Origin: an uncultured Mycoplasmatota bacterium
Lineage (GTDB): Bacteria > Bacillota_I > Bacilli_A > RF39 > UBA660
Direction of reading: 5' to 3'
Assembly: GCA_947652325.1 (NCBI GenBank)
Contig: CANTCQ010000006.1
Location: forward strand, 1 to 64,000
Length of the DNA: 64,000 nt
Part shown: positions 1-11,300 of the stretch, piece by piece
Numbering within the stretch: position 1 is the stretch's first letter
Layout: each line of letters starts with the position of its first letter
Program-made: the position numbers and the translations under genes
Notes under the pieces: model-generated
What the model was told of the DNA's origin: nothing
Databases searched by the model: none
What the model saw: only the letters and a program-made list of their open reading frames with translations

Positions 1-2
1 TT

Positions 3-416
3 AGGAGTACATTTTATAGTGATTTTGAAGAATTATATAAGCAAGGTTATATTGATAAGCAAAGACCACTTACATATAACTTTAATGGTATATGTGTGGA
101 TAGTATTGTAAGATATAGTGAGTATTTGCCTATTAAAGATGTTATGCAACATTTATGTAGATTAAATGAATATTATGAAGTAAATTTTTATAAAGGAACA
201 CTATATAAAGAAACTGAAAAATTAGATATGTTTCCACTTCAAAAAAATGAAGTACCAATTAGAATATTCCCATTACAAGAAAATAATAATGGAAACGAGA
301 ATTGGGTATCAATGGGAATGCTTGCAACAAAGAATAATCCTAATGATATAAAGGTTAACATTAGAGATGTGTTTGAAACAATACCAGATAATGTTAACAA
401 AGAAGATTTTTGTTAA
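3..416 (+). CDS. Large serine recombinase, C-terminal part (5' end outside window)
   Basis: The frame is already open at the left edge and gives 137 residues before the stop. The tail aligns by eye with the C-terminus of the complete serine recombinase at 44383-46245: an 'RSTF'/'RRSF' block, then RLNEYYEVNFY here against [11 protein letters not shown] there, then IRIFPL against IRILPI. The catalytic resolvase domain would lie upstream of the window. In Tn4451-type elements this enzyme (TnpX) excises and inserts the element, and the MobV relaxase downstream fits that family. An internal ATG at 96 would give only 106 codons and splits the conserved block, so a partial gene is preferred. It is inferred, not proven, that the gene is intact upstream. 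Confidence 0.72.
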   Translation, partial: RSTFYSDFEELYKQGYIDKQRPLTYNFNGICVDSIVRYSEYLPIKDVMQHLCRLNEYYEVNFYKGTLYKETEKLDMFPLQKNEVPIRIFPLQENNNGNENWVSMGMLATKNNPNDIKVNIRDVFETIPDNVNKEDFC

Positions 417-786
417 CTTTTTAATGAAAAAAGTTATAACAATTGTGGCAAGTTTTGTTAGCTGTGCTGATGAAATTGGCGATAGATTGTTTAAACAAAA
501 TTATGAAAATAATTGCTTACGAAGTTTGCAATTACTTGAATAATTTTCATAGATAAAATAAAAAGCAGTGCTTATTATTTTATCAGAAGTCTTATGTAGT
601 TTTATTTCATTACGAAGTTTTGAAATATTACGAAATAAGATAGGTGGATTCTAAGGTTGCCTAAACCTTAGACCCCATATTTTGATGTATGCGTCAAAAT
701 ATATAGGGGGTTAGAGATTTTGACAAAGCAAAATTACCCTACTATAAATAGTAGGACTCTATTCTAACAAAGGGGGTTATGAAAAT
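417..786. promoter_or_regulatory. Hairpin-rich non-coding region, putative oriT of the MobV element
   Basis: No credible gene lies here. Several inverted repeats are packed just before the relaxase gene: 552-584 (10-bp outer and 5-bp inner arms), 650-672 (perfect 9-bp arms TCTAAGGTT/AACCTTAGA), 673-710 (imperfect, ending in CCCC and GGGGG) and 738-755 (perfect 8-bp arms CCTACTAT/ATAGTAGG). MobV relaxases nick at a small hairpin immediately upstream of their own gene, so the 650-770 segment is the natural oriT candidate. The exact nick site cannot be assigned by eye. Confidence 0.5.
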
Positions 787-2130
787 ATGGAAGAATTATC
801 TTATTCATTACATTTAGGTAATGATAAAAACAAATCAAAAAGAGCACGAAGAACAGCAAAAACGAATGATACTAATACTACTTCATTTAATAATAATGCT
901 ATTCAAAATCATCAACAATTATCAAAAGTTGATAAACATAATTTACGAAAATATGATGATGATAAAGAATTAATTTGCACGATTAGAGGTACTTCTTCTG
1001 TTGTAGAAGATACTAAAAATTTGTATTTAGAATTATTTGAAGATGCAAGAATAAAATACAACGAAAAGCAAACTAGAAATGATAGAAAGATAGAAAACTA
1101 TTTTGATCATATCTCAAACGATAACAAAAGAGATCTTGCTTGTGAGATTATTATTGAACTTGGCGATATGGATTTTTGGACTGATAAAGATGATAAATAT
1201 AAGAAAAAAATGATTGAAGTTTTTAAAGAACAAATAGCAGATTTAGAAGAAGTTGTATCTAATTTTAAAATAGCAAATGCCACCATTCATTTTGATGAAT
1301 CTAGTCCTCATTTACATATTGTTGGAGTACCATTTAAAGATGGGATGAAAAATGGTATGGAAAAACAAGTTGGTAAATCTGATGTTTTCAATAAAGTAAG
1401 TCTAAAAGAAATTCAAGATAAAATGAGAGTATATTGTATTAATTCGTTTAATAGGATTTATCATTTAAACTACACTCTTAAAGTAAAAGAAGAAGGTAGA
1501 AATATTGATATTAATGTTGCGAATATGAACGAATATAAAAAGTTCAAACGAGAACAAGAAAAATATAAAAAGCAACTTAAAGAATTAAATAATAAAACAG
1601 ATGAATTACAAAATAAATCTAATGAAATTAATGATATTATTGATAATCTAAAACCTACATTAATGAATAAAAATAACTACTCTATTTCAAATGAAGAGGT
1701 TAATAAAATCAAAAAATATATAGAACAAACTAATGATACTACTTCTAATTTAAGAAATGCTAATGATATAAATATTGTTCTTAAAAAATACGAAGATGAT
1801 TTAAGAGAACACTCTAACGAAGTTAGAAACTTGAAAAAGAAGATAAAAACTCGTGATGATAGAATTGAAAAATTAGAGTATGATTTGAATTGTGCTAATG
1901 ATTCTGTTTATGAACTAGAAGAAAAGGTATCAAAATTAGAAGAAACATTAAATTACTTTAAAGATTTATGGAAGAAATTTATTAAATTCTTACAAGATAA
2001 ATTCTTTTCTAATGATAAATATGATGACTTTATAAATGACTTATATGATGAAGATATACTTGATGAAAATGATATTGATACTATACAAAACAATTCTAAA
2101 GGTAAAGATGATTTTGATAGAGATTTATAG
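787..2130 (+). CDS. MobV-family relaxase (Mob/Pre, TnpZ-like)
   Basis: The 447-residue protein has the MobV signature: an N-terminal HNLRKY segment (about residues 51-56) and the metal-binding motif HFDESSPHLHIVGVP (about residues 170-184), matching HxDExxPHxH of the Mob_Pre family. These enzymes nick oriT and lead the strand in conjugative mobilization. The C-terminal half is highly charged with heptad-like Lys/Glu runs, consistent with the long coiled coil usual in the family. A GGGGG Shine-Dalgarno-like run precedes ATG 787. It follows a recombinase tail and a hairpin-rich oriT-like region, as TnpZ does in Tn4451-like elements. No replication gene is seen, so an integrated element is more likely than a plasmid. 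Confidence 0.92.
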   Translation: MEELSYSLHLGNDKNKSKRARRTAKTNDTNTTSFNNNAIQNHQQLSKVDKHNLRKYDDDKELICTIRGTSSVVEDTKNLYLELFEDARIKYNEKQTRNDRKIENYFDHISNDNKRDLACEIIIELGDMDFWTDKDDKYKKKMIEVFKEQIADLEEVVSNFKIANATIHFDESSPHLHIVGVPFKDGMKNGMEKQVGKSDVFNKVSLKEIQDKMRVYCINSFNRIYHLNYTLKVKEEGRNIDINVANMNEYKKFKREQEKYKKQLKELNNKTDELQNKSNEINDIIDNLKPTLMNKNNYSISNEEVNKIKKYIEQTNDTTSNLRNANDINIVLKKYEDDLREHSNEVRNLKKKIKTRDDRIEKLEYDLNCANDSVYELEEKVSKLEETLNYFKDLWKKFIKFLQDKFFSNDKYDDFINDLYDEDILDENDIDTIQNNSKGKDDFDRDL

Positions 2131-2175
2131 TAAATCATATCTAAATATAAGAAAATTTGTTATAATGTTAATGAA

Positions 2176-2835
2176 ATGGGGATGATTTTCTTGAATATTA
2201 TAAGAACTATTGATTTATGGACAGAGCAACACGATAATCATTATGAATGTTTTAATGGTGCTTTTGTAGATGGATTTGAAAATAATAAAATTGCATTTGA
2301 TAAATATAAAATAGTGAAAAACTGTAATTGCATAATTACAGTAAAGCCGGAAGATATAAATATAAGAAATAAGCATAATGCAATTATATTTTATAAAAAT
2401 GATATTCCTGTTAGACTAATGGTTATAAATTCAAATACTAATATTGACAAATGTATAGATATAGCATTAAATCAATATTTTGAAGATTCTATATTAAAAG
2501 ATTTATATCAAAAGTTAAATATAAAATCATCAATAATTGATATGAATGAAGAACCAATAAATGATAATGTTATTGATGATGAAATAGATACAGGTTCTTG
2601 TGATAGATGGAATTTATTATATAATATGCTACAAGGACTTTATACAGAAACTAATAATGCTTATGGTAATTTTTCTAGTGATAAATACTATTTTATACCA
2701 GATTTATTTATAAAATATGATTTAAAAACAGATAGTGAAATATTTGAAATTACCCATAAATGTGCATTTATAAATACAACAAAAACCAGATTGATTCCAA
2801 TTCAAGAAAATTCGCCATTAACAAAAAATATATGA
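2176..2835 (+). CDS. Hypothetical protein, element cargo
   Basis: 219 residues, not recognised. There is no signal peptide or membrane segment; the composition is acidic and Asn-rich with an Asp/Glu-rich middle (about residues 125-140). A TATAAT box at 2161-2166 sits so close that a transcript from it would be nearly leaderless for ATG 2176. An alternative is TTG 2191, with GGGGATG acting as the ribosome binding site. It is 45 bp behind the relaxase and 13 bp before the next gene, so it probably heads the cargo operon. I assign no function. Confidence 0.6.
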   Translation: MGMIFLNIIRTIDLWTEQHDNHYECFNGAFVDGFENNKIAFDKYKIVKNCNCIITVKPEDINIRNKHNAIIFYKNDIPVRLMVINSNTNIDKCIDIALNQYFEDSILKDLYQKLNIKSSIIDMNEEPINDNVIDDEIDTGSCDRWNLLYNMLQGLYTETNNAYGNFSSDKYYFIPDLFIKYDLKTDSEIFEITHKCAFINTTKTRLIPIQENSPLTKNI

Positions 2836-2857
2836 ATATGAAAGTGAGATGATAACA

Positions 2858-3874
2858 ATGGATACATTTGAACTACAAGATTTTAATAAAAGAATAGGAC
2901 TTAATACCGATTTAAGAAATATATCTCAAAAAATATGCGAAAGTTATAATTTAGGAGAATTTATTTCAAATGAATTGATAACTATTGGATATGAAGATTA
3001 TAATTACTATTTAACAACCTCAACTGGGAAATATTGTGTTAAGATTTTTAGTAAAATTAGAACAAAAGAAGATATTAAAAATTATTTAGATAGAATTAGA
3101 GCAGTAGCCAATAGTGAAATAAACTCTCCAAAACCTTTAATAGTTAATGATGACATTACTTTAGCATTAGATTATAAGGATAATCATTATGATATTTGTG
3201 TATTTGAATATATAAATGGAAAGAATTATTTTAAATTAGAGGAAAAACCAAGTAAAGATATAGTTAAAGAAATTGCCAGACAAACTGCAATGATAAATAA
3301 TTTAGATATAAAGCCAAATTTTATTTATGATACTTGGGCAATCGTAAATTTTGAGGATGAATATAAGAAAAAGAGAGAATATCTTTCAGATCGTTATAAA
3401 AGTGAATTTGATAAATTGTTAGTAGAATTAAATAAAACTGACTTTGAAAACCTCCCAAAAGCATTTGTTCACGGAGATATAATAAGCACAAATGTAATGT
3501 TAGATAATAATTCAAAAATATGGATTATAGATTTTGCAGTTTCTAATTATTTACCAAGAATAATAGATTTGGCAGTTATTGCTTGTAATATGTGTTTAGA
3601 TGAGAAGTCAAAGGATAATACTTACGATAATATTTCAGTATTATTAAGTGAATATAATAAATATAATCAATTAACAGAATATGAATTAAAAGTATTTGGA
3701 ACTTTTTATAAATTAGCAAATGCAATGCACATTTTACAACCACAATATATAATTCAAATGGATGGAGATTCAGAAGAAAATCAATATTGGCTTAATGAAG
3801 GTATAATAGGATACTCTTATAGTGAAGATGAAACATTTGAAAAAGCAATAATTAAAAGATTGGAGAAACAATAA
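2858..3874 (+). CDS. Phosphotransferase, APH/choline kinase fold
   Basis: 338 residues from ATG 2858, chosen over ATG 2849 because GTGAG is then correctly spaced. The protein-kinase-like phosphotransferase signature is clear: HGDIISTNVML (catalytic Asp in HGD, Asn six residues on), then IIDFAVS with the metal-binding Asp. The family phosphorylates small hydroxyl compounds (aminoglycosides, choline, homoserine, sugars). The substrate cannot be read from the sequence, and this should not be taken as a resistance gene without homology to a known one. It overlaps the next gene by 1 nt (TAATG), so translation is coupled. Confidence 0.82.
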   Translation: MDTFELQDFNKRIGLNTDLRNISQKICESYNLGEFISNELITIGYEDYNYYLTTSTGKYCVKIFSKIRTKEDIKNYLDRIRAVANSEINSPKPLIVNDDITLALDYKDNHYDICVFEYINGKNYFKLEEKPSKDIVKEIARQTAMINNLDIKPNFIYDTWAIVNFEDEYKKKREYLSDRYKSEFDKLLVELNKTDFENLPKAFVHGDIISTNVMLDNNSKIWIIDFAVSNYLPRIIDLAVIACNMCLDEKSKDNTYDNISVLLSEYNKYNQLTEYELKVFGTFYKLANAMHILQPQYIIQMDGDSEENQYWLNEGIIGYSYSEDETFEKAIIKRLEKQ

Positions 3875-4218
3875 TGAATAGAGATTTTGCTGAAAAATGG
3901 TTAAATAAATTAAGAGAATATTGGTTTAATAAGGACATAGAAAATGCAGTATCATTATTTACTAAAACAACTTTTTATCAAGAAACACCCTTTATGAAAC
4001 CATATACTTCTATTGAAGAAATAAATCAAGAATGGCAACATATCAAAAATGAAAATATACAGAATATAGAATTTCACATATTAGCAATAGATGGTAATAC
4101 AATAATTGTTCAATGGATTCTTAAACAAAATGATAAGGACTTTGATGGTATTTATGAAATAAAATTTAATGAATTAAATGAATGTATTTATTTTAAAAGT
4201 TGGGAAATGGTTAAATAG
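3874..4218 (+). CDS. SnoaL/NTF2-like small protein
   Basis: 114 residues. An N-terminal helix pair (AEKWLNKLREYWFNKD) is followed by alternating beta strands ending in IYFKSWEMVK. This is the pattern of the NTF2-like/SnoaL cone-shaped alpha+beta barrel, with the typical 'F.....F.E.PF' region and a 'nuclear transport factor' type I.V.W strand. Such domains are ligand-binding or isomerase-type modules. The 1-nt overlap with the phosphotransferase and 3-nt gap to the uracil-glycosylase-like gene place all three in one operon. Confidence 0.6.
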   Translation: MNRDFAEKWLNKLREYWFNKDIENAVSLFTKTTFYQETPFMKPYTSIEEINQEWQHIKNENIQNIEFHILAIDGNTIIVQWILKQNDKDFDGIYEIKFNELNECIYFKSWEMVK

Positions 4219-4221
4219 AAC

Positions 4222-4926
4222 ATGAAAAATCAAGTATTTGATGAACTAATAAACTCAATGTCTAATTGTTCTAAATGCACAAGTTTAAAAAAGAAAAATG
4301 GAAAAGATTGCTCACTCATTAATATTTATCAAACACAAGAATTTTGTAAAAACATTCCATCTATTTGGACTGACTGGTATAATAGATTAGACTCTAAAAT
4401 AATGATTATAGGTCAAGATTGGGGACCATATAATGATATGAGACAATTGAATGAGCAATATATTAACAATCCGAATCGAGAAAACTGGAAGTATCTAGTT
4501 GAACAGGAAAAAAGCAATACAAAAAAATTATTAAATTATTATATAAGAGAATCTTCAGAAAACAAATATAGTTTAGATGATATGTTTATTACCAACGCTA
4601 TAATGTGTGCTAGAAAAGGAAACAATTATCGTGGTAATAATATTGATTTGAAAAAGTCCACTAATAATTGTAGCAAATATTTATTAAAGCAAATAAATAT
4701 AGTGAAACCTAAAATGATATTAACACTAGGATATTATCCACTACTATCATTATCTAAAATTTATAGTTTTAATATTGAAAAAACTTTAAAGGATGTTATT
4801 AACAATAGCCCAGAAATTATGATAAATGATTTTATAATAATACCTTTATATCATCCAGTAGCACAAATAAAGAAAAGTGAACAATTAAAACAATATAAAA
4901 GAATATGGAAATACATAATACAATAA
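4222..4926 (+). CDS. Uracil-DNA glycosylase superfamily protein
   Basis: 234 residues. An N-terminal CxxC (SKCTSLKKK region) precedes the UDG fold motifs IMIIGQDWGPYND (motif I, strand plus GQD...P) and IIPLYHPVA (motif III, HPV). Superfamily members remove uracil or other damaged bases, though many mobile-element copies are uncharacterised. The gene begins 3 nt after the previous stop with no strong ribosome binding site of its own, so translational coupling is likely. Its presence as cargo on a mobilizable element is unusual. Catalytic competence is uncertain because the usual catalytic Asp/Asn cannot be fixed by eye. Confidence 0.75.
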   Translation: MKNQVFDELINSMSNCSKCTSLKKKNGKDCSLINIYQTQEFCKNIPSIWTDWYNRLDSKIMIIGQDWGPYNDMRQLNEQYINNPNRENWKYLVEQEKSNTKKLLNYYIRESSENKYSLDDMFITNAIMCARKGNNYRGNNIDLKKSTNNCSKYLLKQINIVKPKMILTLGYYPLLSLSKIYSFNIEKTLKDVINNSPEIMINDFIIIPLYHPVAQIKKSEQLKQYKRIWKYIIQ

Positions 4927-5325
4927 TCAAAATATACACAAATAGGTATAGAATTTTTAGTAAAAATAGATTATAATTATATTAAGAAATTGATACAAAT
5001 ATTGTATTGATTACTGAATTTAGAGAAAAAAGTTTGAAATAACTTTCTTACTCGCACCATATGAAATAAAATCTGAGTAAGCAAGGCGAGTAATATACTA
5101 AAGATGGTTTTAAGAATATAGCAAGAAAAATTGCATATAATAAAATAGAGAATAATGAATACATAGCACTTAATCTACTTAAAGTAAATTGGGTGCTTTT
5201 CTCTTAGTTTAATTTAAAAGTAAGTTAAATATACCACATAAAATTTTAGTAATATAGTTGAAAAATTTTTATTTTTCGACTAAGATAGATTTATAGAAAA
5301 TCAAATAATAAGGAGTAAAGAGAAT
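4927..5325. other. Intergenic region with probable element end
   Basis: No gene seen. It contains a pair of competing inverted repeats at 5047-5093 (TTACTCGC with GCGAGTAA, or CTTACTC with the nearer GAGTAAG) and a terminator at 5165-5205. A ribosome binding site for the large surface protein lies at its right end (AAGGAG, 5309-5314). The switch from mobile cargo to resident genes happens somewhere in this stretch, but no attachment site is evident. Confidence 0.5.
5165..5205 (+). terminator. Intrinsic terminator
   Basis: AGCACTTAAT on the left arm pairs (with G-U pairs) with ATTGGGTGCT on the right, and a T-rich tract follows. It probably ends the 2176-4926 cargo operon. Confidence 0.6.
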
Positions 5326-8300
5326 ATGAAAAAAGTAATTATGGGGATACTATTGTTTTTAATAATAAACATAATTTCAATAACATCAGTACTGGCAGAA
5401 GTAAAAATAGATGCACAACTAACATCTACTACTTTAGAAATAAAAGCAGGTGAAGTAGCAGAAATAACCTTTACATTTAATAATTTTGAAGGAATCAAAA
5501 AAGGAATAAATGCTTATAAAGGAACACTTGAATACGATAAAAATATATTTGAAGAAATTATTCAAAGCGATTTTATTTGCCAAAATAATTGGGAAGGATT
5601 AAAATACAATCCGCAAAATGGCCAATTTATTGCCTTTCGAAAAGTAGGAACCAAGTTGGAAGAAAATGTTATTACATTTAGATTAAAAGCAAAAACAGAT
5701 ATCGAAGCAACAAAAACGATGGTTACAATAAAAGATATAACAACTTCTGAAGGAAAAAAAGATATTTTAGTAAATGATGTTAACATCATGTTAAATATTG
5801 TAAAAGACCAACAAACAATTCCTACTAAACCAACCATTCCAGCAGAACCAACACAGCCAACAACTCCTAATAATCCAAGTCAAGGAAATACGATTACAAA
5901 TAATACAAAACCATCTGACGTATTAGCGGGAAATACTATAAACACAGATATTAACCAAAACCCTAATGATATAAAAGATGCCATAGATAGTGAAAATAAT
6001 CAAAATGAAAAACCGAACAAAACAGATAAACCAACCACTGCTCCAGAAAAAACACCAACTGAAAGTAACGAACCCATAATAAAAAAAACAACTTTTAAAT
6101 ATTCTATATTACTTGTATTTATATTAATACAATTAATAGCAATTATCATTTTATATAAAAGACATAAAAACAAAGACAGAAACAAAAGTATTAATTTATC
6201 ATTTATACTTTTGGGGATTGTTTTAACTGAATTTATAGGAACAACTTGTACATATGCTTATGATTTTTCCCAAAAAGGCGAATTAAATGGAGACTCTGAA
6301 ATTAATTATGCGGATGTAAGTTTACTTGAATTACATTTAGTTGATTTAAAAAAATTAACAGACAGTAAAATAGAATTTGCTGATATGAATATGGATGGAA
6401 AATTGACAGTAACGGATTTAACAATTTTAATCCAAAAAATAGAAAAAACATTAGAATACGATGTTGAAATAGTAAATGTAGAATTAGAAAATGCTTTTCC
6501 AAATAAAAACCAAGAAATAATAGCAAAATTAAATGCAGATGTAAGTTTCGGTGCAAACATAAAAAAAATAATAATGAATAAACAAGAATATGAAGTAGAA
6601 AAAGAACCAAACACTTCTTTATATAAACTAAAAATAAATGTTGGACCAGATGCTGGAGTAAAAAATTATACAATTACAGAAGCTTTATTAGATAATGGTA
6701 AAAAAGTGCAAATAAATTATACATTTAAAATAGATGTACTAAAAGATACACCGAACATTGAAAATTATCATGTAGAAGAAAACAAAGAAGAGTCAAAATT
6801 AGTTTTACTGTTTGATGTAGTAGACAACAATGATAGCTTAGAGTCTGCTTCTATAGAAATATACGATATCACTCAAAATCTCATCACACAAGAAAAAGTA
6901 GAAAAGGGTGCTAATCGCATTGAACTAAAAGTGGAAGAAAAAAAGGAATATAAGGCTGTAATTATTTTGAATTATAATTTAAGCAATACGCTAGAAGATG
7001 AAGAACACAAAGGAGTTCAATCTTATGAAAAAGAATTACAATTATTAATTGACTATAATTTTACAATTTCGAATATGAAAACTTACAAGGAAGAACAAGA
7101 AACAACAACATTTAATAAAGAAGACAAAATAAAATTAGTATTTGAAAGTACAAACGCAACAAAGCATATTCCACAAACAATAAAAGTAGATGGAAAAGAA
7201 TATCAAATAAAAGAAGAAAATGGTAAATTTATTGCAACTATAGAAAGTGTAAAAGATTTAGGAAACCATACCCTTACAGTAGAAGAGATAATCCTTTCAA
7301 ATGGCAAGAAATTTGAATTAAAAGAAAACAACACGATAAATATTCAAGTAATCAAACAAAATCCTAGTATAGTAGATTTATCTACAACTGAATTTACAGA
7401 AACAAATCAATTAAAAGTAATGTTTCATTTAAGTGATGTAGATGAAGCAGTAACAAAAATAAACATAAAAGTTTTAGATGATACCAACAATGTAATAGGA
7501 AACTTAGACCTTGACCGTAATGAAGTAACGAATGATAATATGATAAATAAATTCTTTTCTGTAGCAATGACAACAAAATACAAAATAAAAGTAGCCATTA
7601 CATACAATTTAACAGGAAATGAAGCAGACACAACAACAATAGAAATAGAAAAAGAATTTGAAGCTGACCCCAAAATAGAAGTAAATAGTATTACACCAAA
7701 TGCGTATTATGTAGAAAAAGGCGGTTTATTGAAACTAACTTTTGACGTAGCAAGTAACAAATCAGAAGATATTACCAAAATTCGTATCAATAACATAGAT
7801 TGCATTGCTGTAAAACTAGAAAATGGAAATTATGAAGCAACTTTAAATGTTGGAACAACTAGTGGAATATATCCATTAGAAATTACAAGATTTGTTTATC
7901 AAAATGGTGCAGTAGCCACAACTAATGAAACGCTAAATATAGAAATTTTAAAAGACAAACCAGAAATTACAAATTTTATCCAAGAAGATAATGTTGGAGC
8001 AAAAGAAATTACACTACGTTTTGATGTATTAGATGAAGAAAATAGTTTTCTAAATGGTAAAGCTATTATAACCAACAATGGAATTTCTACTGAAAAAGAA
8101 GTAGTTAAGGGACACAATGAAATTACCTTCCAAGTAGAACCATCTAAAAAATATACTTTAGAAATAAAAGCAACTTTTGATTTAGATAATAATGCTTTAG
8201 ATGAACAACCAGAAGAAAACAATCGATTAGAAGAAACGCTTACTACAAAAGAAATTGAGCTTGTTGCAGATTACGAACTAAATATAAGAAATATAAAAAC

Positions 8301-11300
8301 TTACAATAACAAAGGAGAAACAAAATATTTTAGTAAATCAGAGCCAATTACTATTAGTTTTGAAAGTACCAATACAACTACTTTTGAACCGGTTAAAGCC
8401 GTTGTAAATGGAATTGAATATGACCTTACAAAAAAAGAAGGTGCATATTATTTAACAATAAATAGCCATAGAACTTCGGGTGTAAAAACAGCAAAAATAG
8501 AAAAAATTACATTAAATAATGCAAAAGAATTAATTATTTCTGAAAATAATGAAATCAAAGTAACTGTTTTAAAAGACAAACCAACGATAGAACAATTTGG
8601 CTATAAAGAAAACATAGACGGTACTATATCTGCCTCATTCAAAGTTATTGATAAAGAAAATACTATTACAAATGGAAAAGTTATCTTACTAAAAAATGGA
8701 AAAGTTGTAAAAGAACAAATAATAGAAAAAAATGAAAATACAATTTCTTTCCAACCAGAAGAAAATCAAATTTATATAGTAAAAGTAATAGCAGACTATG
8801 ACCTTGATATGAACGTATTAGAAAGTGATGCAAACGAATACAAAAATGTAACACTTTTAGAAGCGGATATTACTTTAGGAGCTCGTAAATTTGAAATAAA
8901 AGATATTATTAGAACCTCCGTTTATAAACAAATGTCTGACGAAGTTGTAGAAGTTAAACAATTAAGAGAAAGCGACCTTACCAACTTAGATACTTATATT
9001 GCAAAAGTTTATACAAAACAAATGCCAACATTTTACACAAAAATAACGGATTATAAAATAGAAGATAACCAATTAAAACTAACATTGGATTTTGATAATG
9101 TTGTTCAATATACAGATGCCAATAAGCAGGATAAACTAGAAATTGTTTTTGGCGAAATGTACAATGGAGTTGCAGAAAACATCACCCTAGAAGGTCTAAT
9201 TCGTGAAATGGAAGCTAATCCAAATGGAACATTTACACTAACCCGTGATTATGATGCCTCTATCATTACGAAAAATACAAATACATTAATTTCTTCTTCG
9301 TTTATGGGAACATTAAATGGAAATGGACACAAAATTTATAATTTATCTAAACCTCTATTTGATACAATTGAATCAGCTACTATTGAAAATCTTTTCTTAG
9401 AAAGTCCAAAACTTGCTGGAGTAAATAGTAGGGGAACGATTGCCAATATTGCAACAAATGCAACTATTCGTAATGTACACGTAAAAGATTTAATATTAAT
9501 TTCAGGAAATAATCGGGTAGGAGGAATACTAGGAGAGGCAACTGCTACTACTATTGAACAAAGTAGTGTAACTAATTTCCAAATTACAACTTCTGGACAT
9601 ATAAGAGTTGCTGGAATTGTTGGAAATATGATTGGAGGAGCAATTCGTAATTGTTATGTAGAAGGGTCTTTAAAATCAACCCAAAATAAAGATGGTAACG
9701 GAATTAGTGGAATATTAGGTACAGGAGACGGAAATGACACTATTACAATAGAAAATTGTATTACCAAAGTGTCTTATACAAGTAATGTAAGTCCAAGATT
9801 AAATGGAGATATTGTCGGACTTGCGTTAAACAATAACACAATTGTAAAAAATAATGTAAGTTTATCAACAGGAAGCAATTTCTATAGTATTCATGGTTCT
9901 ACTGTACATACATCATCAACAAACAACTACGAACTTGCAAACTCTGGACTTGCAACAAATGCCTCAGCAAATCGTGTAAAACAAGTAACAAAAGAAGAAC
10001 TCACAACAGAATTCTTCAAAGATAATGTAAACTTTGATGAAACTATTTGGGATATCACTAATGTTTCTTATGACAAACCGCCAGTATTACAATCAGTAAA
10101 AGAAGTAGAAGAAACAACAGACGATGAAAAACCAAGCAACAGTAAATTGTATATACCAGACTTTACACGAATCAAAAAAATAAATGGATATACTGAAGAA
10201 AAAGATATAATATATCACAACATTAACAAATTAATGCCTTATTATGACGCCAAATATTTAATTGAAGATGGGTTGAAATTACAAAATGACCATTTATTCA
10301 ATACAAAAATAATTAAACATATTTTGCCATACAGAAATGGAAAATTACAAACTTACTTAACAACTCAAAATCAAAATAGCTTGAGCAGTATAAAAGTTGT
10401 CTTTGAAGATTATTCTGTACAAGAATACAACATAACCTTCAAAGAAACAAAACAAAACATAGCTATTTACACCATAAATGATTTGGACTTAGAATATGCA
10501 TTCAATAACTACACCATAAAAGAAACATCATCCATTGTAGAAACAATCAAAAATTACATAAGTAACGTTGATTATACAAGTAAACTTGATCCTTTAACAA
10601 CAGCAGCAGACAGTAGACTATATCGTGACCATTACAATGAAATGATGAAACCACTTGCAGAAGAAATAGCTCTACAATTATTGCAAAATGATGGCAACAG
10701 TATATTAAACATGAACAGTGAACTTCTAAACAACAAGATAAAACAAGAACTAATCGATAGTGGTAGACTTGACAAAATATTATATGCTTACAATTATTAT
10801 CACAGATGGTACCATTTTGAAATTGGTGGAGCAAAAGTATCAGATATTCTATTATTTGAAGGAAAAATGTACAAAGACTCTATGACTATTGATAATTTAA
10901 CAGAAGAAGTACTAACAGGAAATCTAGGAACAAATGCAACACATACATTCTTCGCAAATAGTTTAAGTAAATACACAGGAAGTTCAGCTCTAAGTTATTA
11001 TTTAGATGGAGTAATAAGAAATATCGGAGGATATGAAGATATAAATGATTGGTTTACAGAATATTTTTCTTCCATCGGAATATTAGCAGAAATACCAGTT
11101 GAAAATCATCCAGAAGTAAAATATCGTGCATGGGATAGATTAAAAGGATTCCAAAACTTTATCTTACCTTTATCAACATTACCGAAATATGCTGGATACA
11201 TCATATCAGGTCCTGCCCAATTCCAAGTGGGGGCACAAAGAGTCTATATTGATAATCCAACAACTGCATCTGGACAAAATACAGTAAAAAATCATGTAAA

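Noticed and set aside
2858-3874. Aminoglycoside resistance gene
   Set aside because: Only the general phosphotransferase motifs are visible; the family has many substrates.
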